Shown here piece by piece: positions 18,658 to 26,836 of a stretch of DNA of 64,000 nucleotides. This stretch comes from Streptomyces sp. NRRL B-1140 (GTDB lineage Bacteria > Actinomycetota > Actinomycetes > Streptomycetales > Streptomycetaceae). Both the position numbers and the translations under genes were made by a program. The stretch lies in contig NZ_LGEA01000036.1 of NCBI RefSeq assembly GCF_001280065.1, forward strand, positions 275,360-339,359. The letters are read 5' to 3'. The notes under the pieces are model-generated. The model saw nothing but the letters and a program-made list of their open reading frames with translations. It did not search any database and had not been told where the DNA came from. Each line of letters opens with the position of its first letter. Positions within the stretch are counted from its first letter, which is position 1.

Positions 18658-20265
18658 TCAGGTCCGCCGCAGCGTCGGCTTGCGCAGCAGGTCGTGCCCA
18701 CGCACGGCCAGTTGCAGTCGCTGCTGATTGCTGACCTGGGTGAGGTCGAGGCCGAGGATCTCGGAGAGCTTGTCGAGGCGGTGGTAGAGGGTGCGGCGCT
18801 GGATGAAGAGCTCCTCCGCCGCCCGCGCCTTGTTGCCTCCGCAGTCGAGGAACGTGCGGAGGGTGGGCAGCAGAGGGTTCTTCGCCAGTGCGTCGTGCTC
18901 GAGGAGCGGACCGAGTTCGTCCTCGACGTAACGTCTGAGCTCGGGACCCTCGGAGAGGGCGACCAGGAGGCGCAGAGCTCCCAGATCGTCGAAGTGACGC
19001 ACCTCCGTCGTCGAGGCGGCCGCGGCGACGGACGCCGCGCTGCGGCTCTGGCGCAGCGCCAGCGGAAGCACCGCCGGCTCCACGACGCGGCTGATGCCGC
19101 CCCGTACCCCGTGATCGGTCAGCAGGGTCTGCACCCGGGCGGCGTCGGCGCGGGCGGGCAGGCCCACGACCGCCACATCGAAGTCTCCGGTGTCGCCCAC
19201 GACGGCGGGCCAGCCGGCCTCCTCCAGAAGGCGGGCGAGAAGGTGGTCCTTCATGGGCTCCTCGTCCCCCGCCCATGCCGTGACGACGATCAGGTCGCGC
19301 CCGCGCAGGTCCTGGCCGAGCGCCAGGCCGAGGGTCACGAACCGCTCTCCCGTGACGTCGCCGAGGAGCAGCCGGTTGAGCAGCGCCGTCTGGCGCTGGG
19401 AGGCACGGGCGCCGCTCTCCCGCTCGCTCAGCAGCGAGATCGCCACGGCCGCCGCCGCCCGCTCCAGCGTGCGCAGTTCGGGCGGACTCGGCTGACTCCC
19501 GCCGTGCAGGAGGTGGAGCCAACCCCACGACTCGCCCCGCAGCACCACGGGTTGACGGGCGCACGGGGCGACCTCGCGAAACGACGCCGCCGAGGCGGTC
19601 GGGACCTCGGGGCGCTGCGCCGCGAGCGAGGTGTGGCGTTCGTGGATCGCCCGGGAGTGCGCGCTCCACTCGTCCACGATCCGGTCGGCCTCCGGCGTCG
19701 CGCCTCCGTACGCCAGCATCTGATGGGCGACGTCCTCCAGCACGACGGGGTGCCCGGTGCGACGGGCCAGTTCTCTGACCACGCCGACGTAGTCCTCGTC
19801 CGCCAGGAGGAGGTCCATGAACGCCTGGCTGGTGGCCTCTTCGGCGATCAGCTGCTTGACGCGCATCCCGACCAGGACCTCGTGGACCTGCGCCGACGTC
19901 TCGACGAAAGGAATCTCGTCGGCGAGTCCGACCAGGGGCAGGCCGACCGCCTCCGCCTCCTCGATCACGGCCTCCGGCATGGAGTCGAACATGCGCCCGG
20001 CCAGTTCGACGACGAGGACGGCCGCGCGGGCGTCCGCGAGCCGCCGGATGAAGGCTCGCTGCTCCAGCTGCGTCGCGCCCATGCCGAGGCCGGCCGTCAG
20101 CAGCATCTCCTGACCCGTGAGAAAGCGGTGGATGTCCGGGATCTCACCGGTGTGCACCCAGCGCACAGGACGGTCCAGATTCCTCTCCCCCGCATACACG
20201 CGCACGGCGGTGCGCGTGAACACCTCGAGCTGCAGTGCGGCGCGAACAGTGAGGACTTGAGCCAT
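18658..20265 (-). CDS. PucR-family transcriptional regulator
   Basis: A 535-residue regulator. The N-terminal PucR domain contains TVRAALQLEVFTRTAVRVYAG and DRPVRWVHTGEIPDIHRFLTG. A central GGDEF-like CdaR region follows. The C-terminal PucR helix-turn-helix reads LRTFLDCGGNKARAAEELFIQRRTLYHRLDKL. ATG at 20265 has GAGG 9 bases upstream. Family members control purine, amino-acid and GABA use, usually as activators responding to the pathway substrate. It sits in the middle of the cluster, divergent from the HisD-like gene, with an inverted repeat in the shared promoter. Confidence 0.9.
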   Translation of the reverse strand: MAQVLTVRAALQLEVFTRTAVRVYAGERNLDRPVRWVHTGEIPDIHRFLTGQEMLLTAGLGMGATQLEQRAFIRRLADARAAVLVVELAGRMFDSMPEAVIEEAEAVGLPLVGLADEIPFVETSAQVHEVLVGMRVKQLIAEEATSQAFMDLLLADEDYVGVVRELARRTGHPVVLEDVAHQMLAYGGATPEADRIVDEWSAHSRAIHERHTSLAAQRPEVPTASAASFREVAPCARQPVVLRGESWGWLHLLHGGSQPSPPELRTLERAAAAVAISLLSERESGARASQRQTALLNRLLLGDVTGERFVTLGLALGQDLRGRDLIVVTAWAGDEEPMKDHLLARLLEEAGWPAVVGDTGDFDVAVVGLPARADAARVQTLLTDHGVRGGISRVVEPAVLPLALRQSRSAASVAAAASTTEVRHFDDLGALRLLVALSEGPELRRYVEDELGPLLEHDALAKNPLLPTLRTFLDCGGNKARAAEELFIQRRTLYHRLDKLSEILGLDLTQVSNQQRLQLAVRGHDLLRKPTLRRT

Positions 20266-20280
20266 GATCCACGACCTCGG

Positions 20281-20313
20281 TGTGTGCAGAATACCCGGCC
20301 AATATTGCACACA
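20281..20313. promoter_or_regulatory. Inverted repeat in the pucR/hisD-like divergent promoter
   Basis: TGTGTGCA (20281-20288) and TGCACACA (20306-20313) form a perfect 8-bp inverted repeat with a 17-bp centre. It lies 15 bp upstream of the PucR-type start and 79 bp before the HisD-like start. The half-site shares the TGTGC/TGCA theme of the repeat between the two GMC genes, consistent with one regulator acting at both. Confidence 0.6.
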
Positions 20314-20392
20314 CTGTGCCTGTCGTCCCACCCCTCGTTTCCCCAGACTTCAGGGCAAGCCCGCAGGCACGACCCCGTGCAAGGAGTGCGCA

Positions 20393-21718
20393 GTGTCAGC
20401 ACAACACAAGACCATCAAGGCTCCTGTCGCCGTGAAGACGTCGCGGACCAGCCGTCCGGAAATCGTCGAGACCGTCGCGGACGTGATCGCCGACGTACGG
20501 GCCAACGGGGACGCCGCCGTGCGCCGCTGGTCGCAGAAGTTCGACGACTGGAGCCCGGAGTCCTACCGTCTCGGTCCGGACCGGATCGCCTCGGTCGTCT
20601 CCTCCGTCCCCGAGACGGTCCTGGACGACCTGCGATTCGTCCAGAAGCAGGTCCGCGGCTTCGCCCGGGCGCAGCGGGACTCCCTCACCGACTTCGAGGT
20701 GGAGACGCTGCCCGGCGTGTACCTGGGGCAGCGCAACATCCCCATCGGCGCGGCCGGCGCCTACGTGCCCGGTGGTCGCTACCCCCTCACCGCGTCGGCC
20801 CACATGACCGTCCTGACGGCCAAGGTCGCGGGGGTCGAGCGGGTCGCCGCGACGACTCCGCCGGACCGGGGCGCGCCACCGCCCGTCAGTATCGCCGCGA
20901 TGCACCTCGCCGGTGCCGACGAGATCTACGTCATGGGCGGTGTCCAGGCCGTGGCCGCCCTGGCGCTCGGCACCGAGACCATCGACGCGGTCGACATGCT
21001 CGCCGGCCCCGGCAACGCCTATGTGGCGGAGGCCAAGCGCCAGCTCTTCGGCGAGGTCGGGATCGACCTCTTCGCGGGACCGACGGAGGTGCTGATCGTC
21101 GCGGACGACACCGCGGACCCGTTCGTGGTGGCGACGGACCTGCTGTCCCAGGCCGAGCACGGACCCGACTCCCCGACGGTTCTCATCACGACGTCCGAGG
21201 AGGTGGGCAGGCAGACCATCGCCTGGGTGGACAAGCTGCTGCCCGGCCTGCCCACCGGGGACGTCGCCGGTCCGGCCTGGCGCGACCACGGCGAGGTGAT
21301 CGTGGTCCCCACGCTGGACGCCGCCTACGCCCTCGCCGACGAGTACGCCAGCGAGCACGTCCAGATCCTCACCGCCGAGCCCCGCGAGGCGCTGCACCGG
21401 ATGCGCAACTACGGCGCCCTGTTCCTCGGGGACAAGACGTGCGTCGCGTACGGCGACAAGGTCATCGGCACCAACCACGTGCTGCCCACCCTGGGAGCGG
21501 CCCGGTACACCGGCGGCCTCTGGGTCGGCAAGTACCTGAAGACCATGACCTATCAGGAGATCCGGGACTCCGGGTCCAGTGCCCGGCTCGGCGAGATCTG
21601 TGGCAGGGCCTCGCGCATCGAGAACTTCGAGGGCCACGCGCGCTCGGGAGACGTCCGCGCCGCGCGTCACGGATCGGCCCGTCTGGACTGGACCGACCAC
21701 ACCTTCGAGCAGAGCTGA
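20393..21718 (+). CDS. Histidinol-dehydrogenase-family enzyme (HisD paralogue, catabolic context)
   Basis: A 441-residue NAD-linked dehydrogenase of the HisD family. The zinc ligands and catalytic residues are all visible: QAEH near residues 253-256, the Glu-His pair in DEYASEHVQI (about 321-322), Asp in AYGDKVIGTNHVLPT and a C-terminal His in EGHARSGD. The segment GGLWVGKYLKTMTYQ is unlike what I recall for biosynthetic HisD and resembles paralogues such as sulfopropanediol dehydrogenase (HpsN). No other his genes are near. GTG at 20393 follows AAGGAG. It begins a four-gene unit with a permease, ThuA and a ThDP enzyme, so oxidation of a primary alcohol to an acid in catabolism is more likely than histidine synthesis. 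Confidence 0.85.
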   Translation: MSAQHKTIKAPVAVKTSRTSRPEIVETVADVIADVRANGDAAVRRWSQKFDDWSPESYRLGPDRIASVVSSVPETVLDDLRFVQKQVRGFARAQRDSLTDFEVETLPGVYLGQRNIPIGAAGAYVPGGRYPLTASAHMTVLTAKVAGVERVAATTPPDRGAPPPVSIAAMHLAGADEIYVMGGVQAVAALALGTETIDAVDMLAGPGNAYVAEAKRQLFGEVGIDLFAGPTEVLIVADDTADPFVVATDLLSQAEHGPDSPTVLITTSEEVGRQTIAWVDKLLPGLPTGDVAGPAWRDHGEVIVVPTLDAAYALADEYASEHVQILTAEPREALHRMRNYGALFLGDKTCVAYGDKVIGTNHVLPTLGAARYTGGLWVGKYLKTMTYQEIRDSGSSARLGEICGRASRIENFEGHARSGDVRAARHGSARLDWTDHTFEQS

Positions 21719-21813
21719 ACCGCGATGCCCCATCGCGACTTATGCCGGGCCGCGGACGCGGTGCGGCAGCCGTTCGACAAGGAGCATTTCCCCCTCGACC
21801 CACGGAGATCGTC

Positions 21814-23424
21814 ATGTCAGCTACGGACAACGAGGCGCACGCGGCGCCCACATCCACCCCCGGCGGACCCTCGGGCGGGACCCCGAGTCCCGTCTCGTCG
21901 GCCGCGGACGCGGAAATGCTCGCCGTACTCGGCTATGAGCAGAAGTTCGACCGCAAGGTCAGCCTGTGGGGGAACTTCGCCCTGGGCTTCGTGTACCTCT
22001 CGCCCCTGGTGGGCGTCGTGGCCCTCTTCGCGATCGGTCTGGCGACCGCCGGCGGACCGTCCGTCTTCTGGATCGGCATCGTCGGGGCCGGGCAGTTCCT
22101 GGTCGCGCTGGTCTTCGGAGAGGTCGTCTCGCAGTTCCCGCTCGCGGGCGGGCTCTACCAATGGGTGAGAAGGCTCTGGAACGGGCGCTATGCCTGGTTC
22201 AACGCGTGGACGTACATCTGTTGCATCACCATCGGCATCACCAGCACCGCACTGTTCAGCTCGGACTTCGCGGCCAGCCTCTTCGCCGGGACCGCTGCCG
22301 AGCCGGCCATCAGCTCCACCCCGGCCCAGCGCCTGGGGATCGCGGTCGGCGTGACCGTCGTCTGCCTGATCTGCAACTGTTTCGGCACCAGGACCCTGGC
22401 TCTGATCTCGAAGATCGGACTCGCCGCGGAGCTGATCGGCATCGTCGTCGTGGGCCTCTACCTGCTGGTCTTCGAGCGGCACAACTCCGTCTCGATCTTC
22501 TTCGAGGCCGGCAGCTCCACCCATGACAGCTACGTCATGGCCTTCATCGCCGCCTCGCTCGTCGGGCTCTTCCTCTTCTACGGCTTCGAGGCGTGCGGCG
22601 AGATCGCGGAGGAAGTTCCGAACCCCTCCCGCAGCATCCCGCGGGCCATGCAGCTGACCGTGGCCGTCGGCGGCGTGGCCGCGCTGTTCGCGTTCGTCGG
22701 TTACGCGCTCGCGGCTCCGGACCTCGCCTCGATCCTCTCGGGCAAGGACACCAACCCGATCCCCTCGATCCTGCAGAGCTCGGTCGGCACCATAGGAACG
22801 AAGGTGGTGCTCGCGGTGATCATGACGTCCTTCATCGCGGGTGTGATGAGCCAGCAGGCCGCCGCGAGCCGGATCGTCTTCTCCTTCGCCCGCGACGACA
22901 TGTTCCCGGGTTCCCGCGTCTTCTCGCAGATCACCCGCAAGCACCGCGTCCCCCTGAACGCGCTGCTGGCCGTGAACGTCCTTCCGCTGCTGCTCTTCGT
23001 GTTCGTCTACTACTCGCCCGACTCGCTCACCAAGATCGCGGCGTTCCAGATGCTGGCCGGATACGCGGCGTTCATGATGGTCGTACTGGCCGCGCTGCGG
23101 ATGCGCCTGAAGGGCTGGCGTCCCGCCGGAGCCTGGACCCTCGGCCGCTGGGGCTTCCTGGTCAACGTGGCGGCCCTGGTCTACGGCGTGCTCGGGATGG
23201 TCCTTCTCGCCATGCCCACCGGCGACTCCACGACCCCGCTCCTGGACCGCTGGATCGCGCTCGTCGGCTTCCTCGTCGTCTCGGCCGTGGGCCTGGTGTA
23301 CCTGCTGGTCATGAAGCCGGAGCGGAAGTCCACCGCGCCGGAAGGCGACGCCATGGAGGTGGCCGAGCGTCTGCGCAGCCGCGCCGCGGCCCTGTCCCGT
23401 ACGACCGGAGGGAACCCCGCATGA
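21814..23424 (+). CDS. APC-superfamily permease (amino acid/choline transporter-like)
   Basis: A 536-residue membrane transporter with about twelve helices. A 50-residue Pro/Gly-rich cytoplasmic tail precedes FDRKVSLWGNFALGFVYLSPLVG, typical of the amino acid/choline (ACT) branch, which includes GABA and choline permeases. A later motif, GFEACGEIAEEVPNPSRSIPRAM, is the conserved APC loop. ATG at 21814 has GGAG 7 bases upstream. Its stop overlaps the next start by 4 bp (ATGA), so it is coupled to the ThuA gene. The transporter suggests that the cluster substrate is a small amine, amino acid or betaine-like molecule. Confidence 0.88.
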   Translation: MSATDNEAHAAPTSTPGGPSGGTPSPVSSAADAEMLAVLGYEQKFDRKVSLWGNFALGFVYLSPLVGVVALFAIGLATAGGPSVFWIGIVGAGQFLVALVFGEVVSQFPLAGGLYQWVRRLWNGRYAWFNAWTYICCITIGITSTALFSSDFAASLFAGTAAEPAISSTPAQRLGIAVGVTVVCLICNCFGTRTLALISKIGLAAELIGIVVVGLYLLVFERHNSVSIFFEAGSSTHDSYVMAFIAASLVGLFLFYGFEACGEIAEEVPNPSRSIPRAMQLTVAVGGVAALFAFVGYALAAPDLASILSGKDTNPIPSILQSSVGTIGTKVVLAVIMTSFIAGVMSQQAAASRIVFSFARDDMFPGSRVFSQITRKHRVPLNALLAVNVLPLLLFVFVYYSPDSLTKIAAFQMLAGYAAFMMVVLAALRMRLKGWRPAGAWTLGRWGFLVNVAALVYGVLGMVLLAMPTGDSTTPLLDRWIALVGFLVVSAVGLVYLLVMKPERKSTAPEGDAMEVAERLRSRAAALSRTTGGNPA

Positions 23425-24089
23425 CCCGCGTTCTGTATCTGTACGGAGGCTGGCCGGGGCACAAGCCCTACCAGGTGGCCGAGGAATGGGCCCTGCCGAT
23501 CTTCAAGAACCTCGGATTCGACGTCGACGAGACCAACGACATCTTCTCCCTCGACGCCGACCTCACCGGCTACGACCTGATCGCGCTCAACTGGAACAAC
23601 GCCCTGCTGTCCGAGGGGCTGACCGCCGCCCAGGAGTCGAACCTGCTGGGGGCGGTGGAAGGCGGCACCGGGATCGCCGCCTGGCACGGCGCGGCCGCCG
23701 CGTTCCGCACGAGCCTGAAGTACCACTGGCTCATCGGCGGCAGCTTCCTCGAACACCCTGCCGGCGAAGGCGTGAAGTACCCCTACGAGGTCACCGTCAC
23801 GGACACCGGTCACCCCGTCACCGCCGGGGTGAAGGACTTCCGGGTCGCCTCGGAGCAGTACTACATGTCCGTCGACCCCAACAACCACGTCCTGGCCGAG
23901 TCCACCTTCACCGGCGAGCACCTGCCGTGGCTGGAGGGGAAGACGATCCCCCAGGCCTGGACCCGGACCTGGGGACGGGGCCGCGTCTTCTACAGCGCGG
24001 TCGGACACGACCTCGACGACCTCCAGAACCCGGACGTCACCCGCCTGTGCACCCAGGGCTTCGCCTGGGCCGCCCGTCAGAACCCCTGA
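23421..24089 (+). CDS. ThuA-domain protein
   Basis: A 222-residue cytoplasmic protein of the ThuA family (glutamine-amidotransferase-like fold), named from rhizobial trehalose use and often found with sugar-modifying dehydrogenases. Visible family segments are RVLYLYGGWPGHKPYQVAEEW at the N-terminus, GYDLIALNWNN, GGTGIAAWHGAAAAF (the elbow region) and TRTWGRGRVFYSAVGHD near the end. It overlaps the permease by 4 bp and precedes the ThDP enzyme by 32 bp. Its reaction is not established; in this operon it may handle a keto intermediate. Confidence 0.85.
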   Translation: MTRVLYLYGGWPGHKPYQVAEEWALPIFKNLGFDVDETNDIFSLDADLTGYDLIALNWNNALLSEGLTAAQESNLLGAVEGGTGIAAWHGAAAAFRTSLKYHWLIGGSFLEHPAGEGVKYPYEVTVTDTGHPVTAGVKDFRVASEQYYMSVDPNNHVLAESTFTGEHLPWLEGKTIPQAWTRTWGRGRVFYSAVGHDLDDLQNPDVTRLCTQGFAWAARQNP

Positions 24090-24121
24090 TCTCTCACCCC
24101 CCAGCTGATTGGGAGCACACC

Positions 24122-25909
24122 ATGCCCGTCCTCACCGGAGGCCAGATCGTCGCGCGGACCCTGCGCAACTACGGGGTCGACGTCGTCGCCGGCATCCCCG
24201 GCCACGGCATCTGGTCACTGACCGACGCCTTCCTCGACGACGAGTCCAGGATTCCCTTCATCCAGACCTTCCACGAGCAGAGCGCCGTCCACCTCGCCGA
24301 CGGCTACTACCGCGTCACCGGCCGCCCGCAGGCCGCGGTGACCTCCATCGGCGCCGGCGCGAGCAACACCGTCATCGGCATGGGCACCGCGTTCACGGAC
24401 TCCACCAGCGTTCTCGTCGTCACCGGCGGCCCGCCCACCCACATGCGCGGCCACGGACTGCTGCAGGAACTCGACCGCTACACGGCGAACGACTTCCCCA
24501 AGGTGGCCGAGGCGGTCAGCAAACGGCACTGGGTCGTCACCCGGGTCGAGGAGCTCCCCTTCGTCCTGCACCGCTGTTTCAACTCCATGCTGACCGGCCG
24601 CCCGGGCCCGGTGCACCTCGAAGTCCCCATGGACGTACAGGCCGAGGCCGCGAACGTGGACCTCCACGACCTGGAGCGGCGCATCCCGGTCGGCCGCCAG
24701 CACCCCGACCCGGAGGCCGTGGACCGCGCCGTGGACGTGCTGCGCGCGGCCACCCGGCCGGTCATCGTGGTCGGCGGCGGTGCGATCACCTCCGAGGCGT
24801 CCGACCAGGTCCTCGCGCTCGCCGAGAAGTGGCAGATCCCGGTCGTCACCACGTGGAACGGCAAGAGCGCCTTCCCCGAGGACCACGAGCTGTTCGCCGG
24901 CAGCGTCGGCCAGACCGGCACGATGACGGGCAACGCCATCGCGAGCTCCGCCGACGTCGTGATCTCCGTCGGCTGCCGCTTCACCGACTGGTCGGCCTCC
25001 AGCTACGCCAAGGGCGTCAGCTTCTCCATCCCGCCGGCGAAGCTCATCCACATCGACATCGACCCGCACGAGATCGGCAAGAACTACCCCGCCGAGGTGG
25101 GCATCGTCGCGGACGCGCAGCGCGCCGTGGCAGCCATCGTGGACTCCCTGCCCGGCCAGGGCGTCGACCGCTCCGAGTACCTCGCCGAACTGGCGCAGCT
25201 GAAGCAGGACTGGGAGAACAAGCTCGCCGGCCGCCGGGACAGCGACCGCTTCCCCTTCACCTCCCAGCGCCCGCTCGGCGCCCTGCGCAACGTGCTGCCG
25301 CGCGACGCGATCATCGTCGCCGGTTCGGGCAACACCCAGGGAGCGGTCAAGCAGACCTTCCCGGTCTACTCCCCGCGCACCCACCTCACCTCCGGCGGCT
25401 TCTCCTCCATGGGCTGGGCCGTCCCGGCCGCCGTCGGCGCCAAGCTGGCCCGGCCCGACAGCCCCGTGGTGTGCGTCCTGGGCGACGGCGACTTCCTGAT
25501 GACCGCCCAGGAGATCGCCCTCAGTGTCACCGCCGACGCACCGGTGATCTTCGTGGTCCAGAACAACGCGGGTTACATGTCGATCCGCGGCGGCCAGCGC
25601 AAGCAGACCTCGCGGCACATCGGCACCGAGTTCTCCCACCCCGACGGCTCGCCGTACAGCCCCGACTTCGCGGCCATGGGCCGGGCCTTCGGGATCGAGT
25701 CGTGGAAGGTCGACGACGCCGAGTCGCTGGAGCCGACGCTGCGCAAGGCGGTCCGGTCCGGGGCGCCCGCCCTGGTCGAGGTCCCCACGGACCGTGACGC
25801 CGCGGGCCCCTGGGTGCCCGGCTGGTGGGACTTCCCGATCCCGGCGTACATCACCGACGAACGCCAGGACGAGTACGACCGCATCCGGGCCACCGAGCAG
25901 CACCTCTGA
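24122..25909 (+). CDS. Thiamine-diphosphate-dependent enzyme (acetolactate-synthase-like family)
   Basis: A 595-residue ThDP enzyme with the standard Pyr, central and PP domains. The cofactor-activating glutamate is E52 in TFHEQSAVHLADGYYR. A central domain has RPVIVVGGGAITSEA, and the PP motif runs from GDGDFLMTAQE (about residue 453) to VVQNNAGY (about 480). The highly conserved ALS FAD/substrate regions are not obvious, and there is no small subunit nearby, so branched-chain synthesis is unlikely. Family members decarboxylate or cleave C-C bonds of 2-keto acids or diketones. It ends the four-gene unit and is followed by a strong terminator. Confidence 0.85.
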   Translation: MPVLTGGQIVARTLRNYGVDVVAGIPGHGIWSLTDAFLDDESRIPFIQTFHEQSAVHLADGYYRVTGRPQAAVTSIGAGASNTVIGMGTAFTDSTSVLVVTGGPPTHMRGHGLLQELDRYTANDFPKVAEAVSKRHWVVTRVEELPFVLHRCFNSMLTGRPGPVHLEVPMDVQAEAANVDLHDLERRIPVGRQHPDPEAVDRAVDVLRAATRPVIVVGGGAITSEASDQVLALAEKWQIPVVTTWNGKSAFPEDHELFAGSVGQTGTMTGNAIASSADVVISVGCRFTDWSASSYAKGVSFSIPPAKLIHIDIDPHEIGKNYPAEVGIVADAQRAVAAIVDSLPGQGVDRSEYLAELAQLKQDWENKLAGRRDSDRFPFTSQRPLGALRNVLPRDAIIVAGSGNTQGAVKQTFPVYSPRTHLTSGGFSSMGWAVPAAVGAKLARPDSPVVCVLGDGDFLMTAQEIALSVTADAPVIFVVQNNAGYMSIRGGQRKQTSRHIGTEFSHPDGSPYSPDFAAMGRAFGIESWKVDDAESLEPTLRKAVRSGAPALVEVPTDRDAAGPWVPGWWDFPIPAYITDERQDEYDRIRATEQHL

Positions 25910-25922
25910 CACGGCACCACGT

Positions 25923-25961
25923 CCGCAGCCCGTGCCCCCCCGGGGGATGCACGGGCTGCGG
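25923..25961 (+). terminator. Terminator after the ThDP-enzyme gene
   Basis: CCGCAGCCCGTGC pairs perfectly with GCACGGGCTGCGG (13-bp stem, 13-nt loop). It begins 13 bp after the stop codon and separates the catabolic unit from the convergent DeoR-type gene, so it may serve both directions. Confidence 0.8.
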
Positions 25962-25984
25962 GCGGCCGCGGAGCGGACGGTCCG

Positions 25985-26746
25985 TCAGACGGTCTGGACG
26001 AGCGTGCCGCCGTCCTCGAGTGCGGCGACCTCCCCGGCGGCCGCGGTGGTGTCCGTGACGAGGGTGTGCAGGAGGGACGCGGGGCCGACGTGGGCGTAGG
26101 CGGTGTGGCCGAGTTTGCTGCCGTCGGCGGCGGCGACGACGCGGCGGGCGGACGCGATACCCGCCTTCTTCACCGCGGCGTCGTCGAGGTCGTAGGCGGT
26201 CAGGCCGTCGGCCGCGGTCAGCCCGCAGCAGCCGATGACGGCGGTGTCGAAGCGCAGTGCGGCCAGGGAGGCCAGGGTGAGGGGGCCGGTGAGGGCCCCT
26301 TCGGCGGCCCGGGGCTGTCCGCCGGGCACCACCAGGGTGGCCGGGCCGGGTGTCTCACCGACCAGGTGGATGGCCTGCAGGGACAGGGGCATCACGGTGA
26401 CGGGCCGCTCGCGCAGGAGGCGGGCGACCTCCAGGCAGGTGGTGCCGCTGTCCAGCAGGACGCTCTCGCCGTCGGCGATGAGGGCGGAGATCCGGGCGGC
26501 GATCCGGCGTTTGGCGTCGATCGCCTCGTGGGCGCGCAGCGCGAAGGGGGGCTCCTCGCCCCGGAGCAGCAGGGTGCGCGCCCCTCCGCGGACGCGTTCC
26601 AGGACGCCCTGGGCGGCGAGGGTGTCGAGGTCGCGCCGGATGGTCATCTCCGAGGCGCCGGTCAGCCCGGCGAGTTCCTGGACCGTCGCGCCTCCGGAGT
26701 CCCTGACGGCCTTCGCGATCAGCCCGTGCCGGTCTGCGTTGCTCAT
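25985..26746 (-). CDS. DeoR-family transcriptional repressor
   Basis: A 253-residue regulator with an N-terminal winged helix, ATVQELAGLTGASEMTIRRDLDTL, and a C-terminal sugar-phosphate sensor domain of the DeoR/GlpR type (ESVLLDSGTTCLEVARLL, DTAVIGCCGLTAADGLTAYD, ADGSKLGHTAYAHVG). ATG at 26746 is the preferred start. It is divergent from an MFS transporter gene. The 90-bp gap contains three GAACA half-sites and a CGAACA/TGTTCG inverted repeat, which are likely its operator. It probably represses the rightward genes and responds to a phosphorylated sugar-like effector. Confidence 0.9.
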   Translation of the reverse strand: MSNADRHGLIAKAVRDSGGATVQELAGLTGASEMTIRRDLDTLAAQGVLERVRGGARTLLLRGEEPPFALRAHEAIDAKRRIAARISALIADGESVLLDSGTTCLEVARLLRERPVTVMPLSLQAIHLVGETPGPATLVVPGGQPRAAEGALTGPLTLASLAALRFDTAVIGCCGLTAADGLTAYDLDDAAVKKAGIASARRVVAAADGSKLGHTAYAHVGPASLLHTLVTDTTAAAGEVAALEDGGTLVQTV

Positions 26747-26755
26747 ACCGTGATT

Positions 26756-26822
26756 GAACACCACCGTGAAATGAACAACAATTCTGTTAGTTAGCAGGGT
26801 TTCCGAACACCAGAAATGTTCG
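26756..26822. promoter_or_regulatory. Divergent promoter with GAACA-type operator sites
   Basis: GAACA occurs at 26756, 26773 and 26805. The last lies in an inverted repeat, CGAACA (26804-26809) and TGTTCG (26817-26822), with a 7-bp centre. The stretch is AT-richer than its surroundings, as expected for a promoter between the DeoR-type gene and the MFS gene. Binding by the adjacent DeoR protein is inferred. Confidence 0.55.
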
Positions 26823-26836
26823 TTACGCTGGGCGGT

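Noticed and set aside
20393..21718. Biosynthetic histidinol dehydrogenase of a his operon
   Set aside because: No hisC, hisB or other his genes are adjacent and the neighbours are a catabolic regulator, a permease and ThuA/ThDP genes.
18694..21813. Continuous rightward open frame leading into the APC permease
   Set aside because: The upstream part is antisense to the PucR gene and overlaps the HisD-like gene in another frame. The permease has its own ATG and ribosome site at 21814.
24122..25909. Acetolactate synthase large subunit for branched-chain amino acids
   Set aside because: There is no regulatory small subunit or ilvC nearby and the gene lies in a PucR-controlled cluster; only the general ThDP family is supported.
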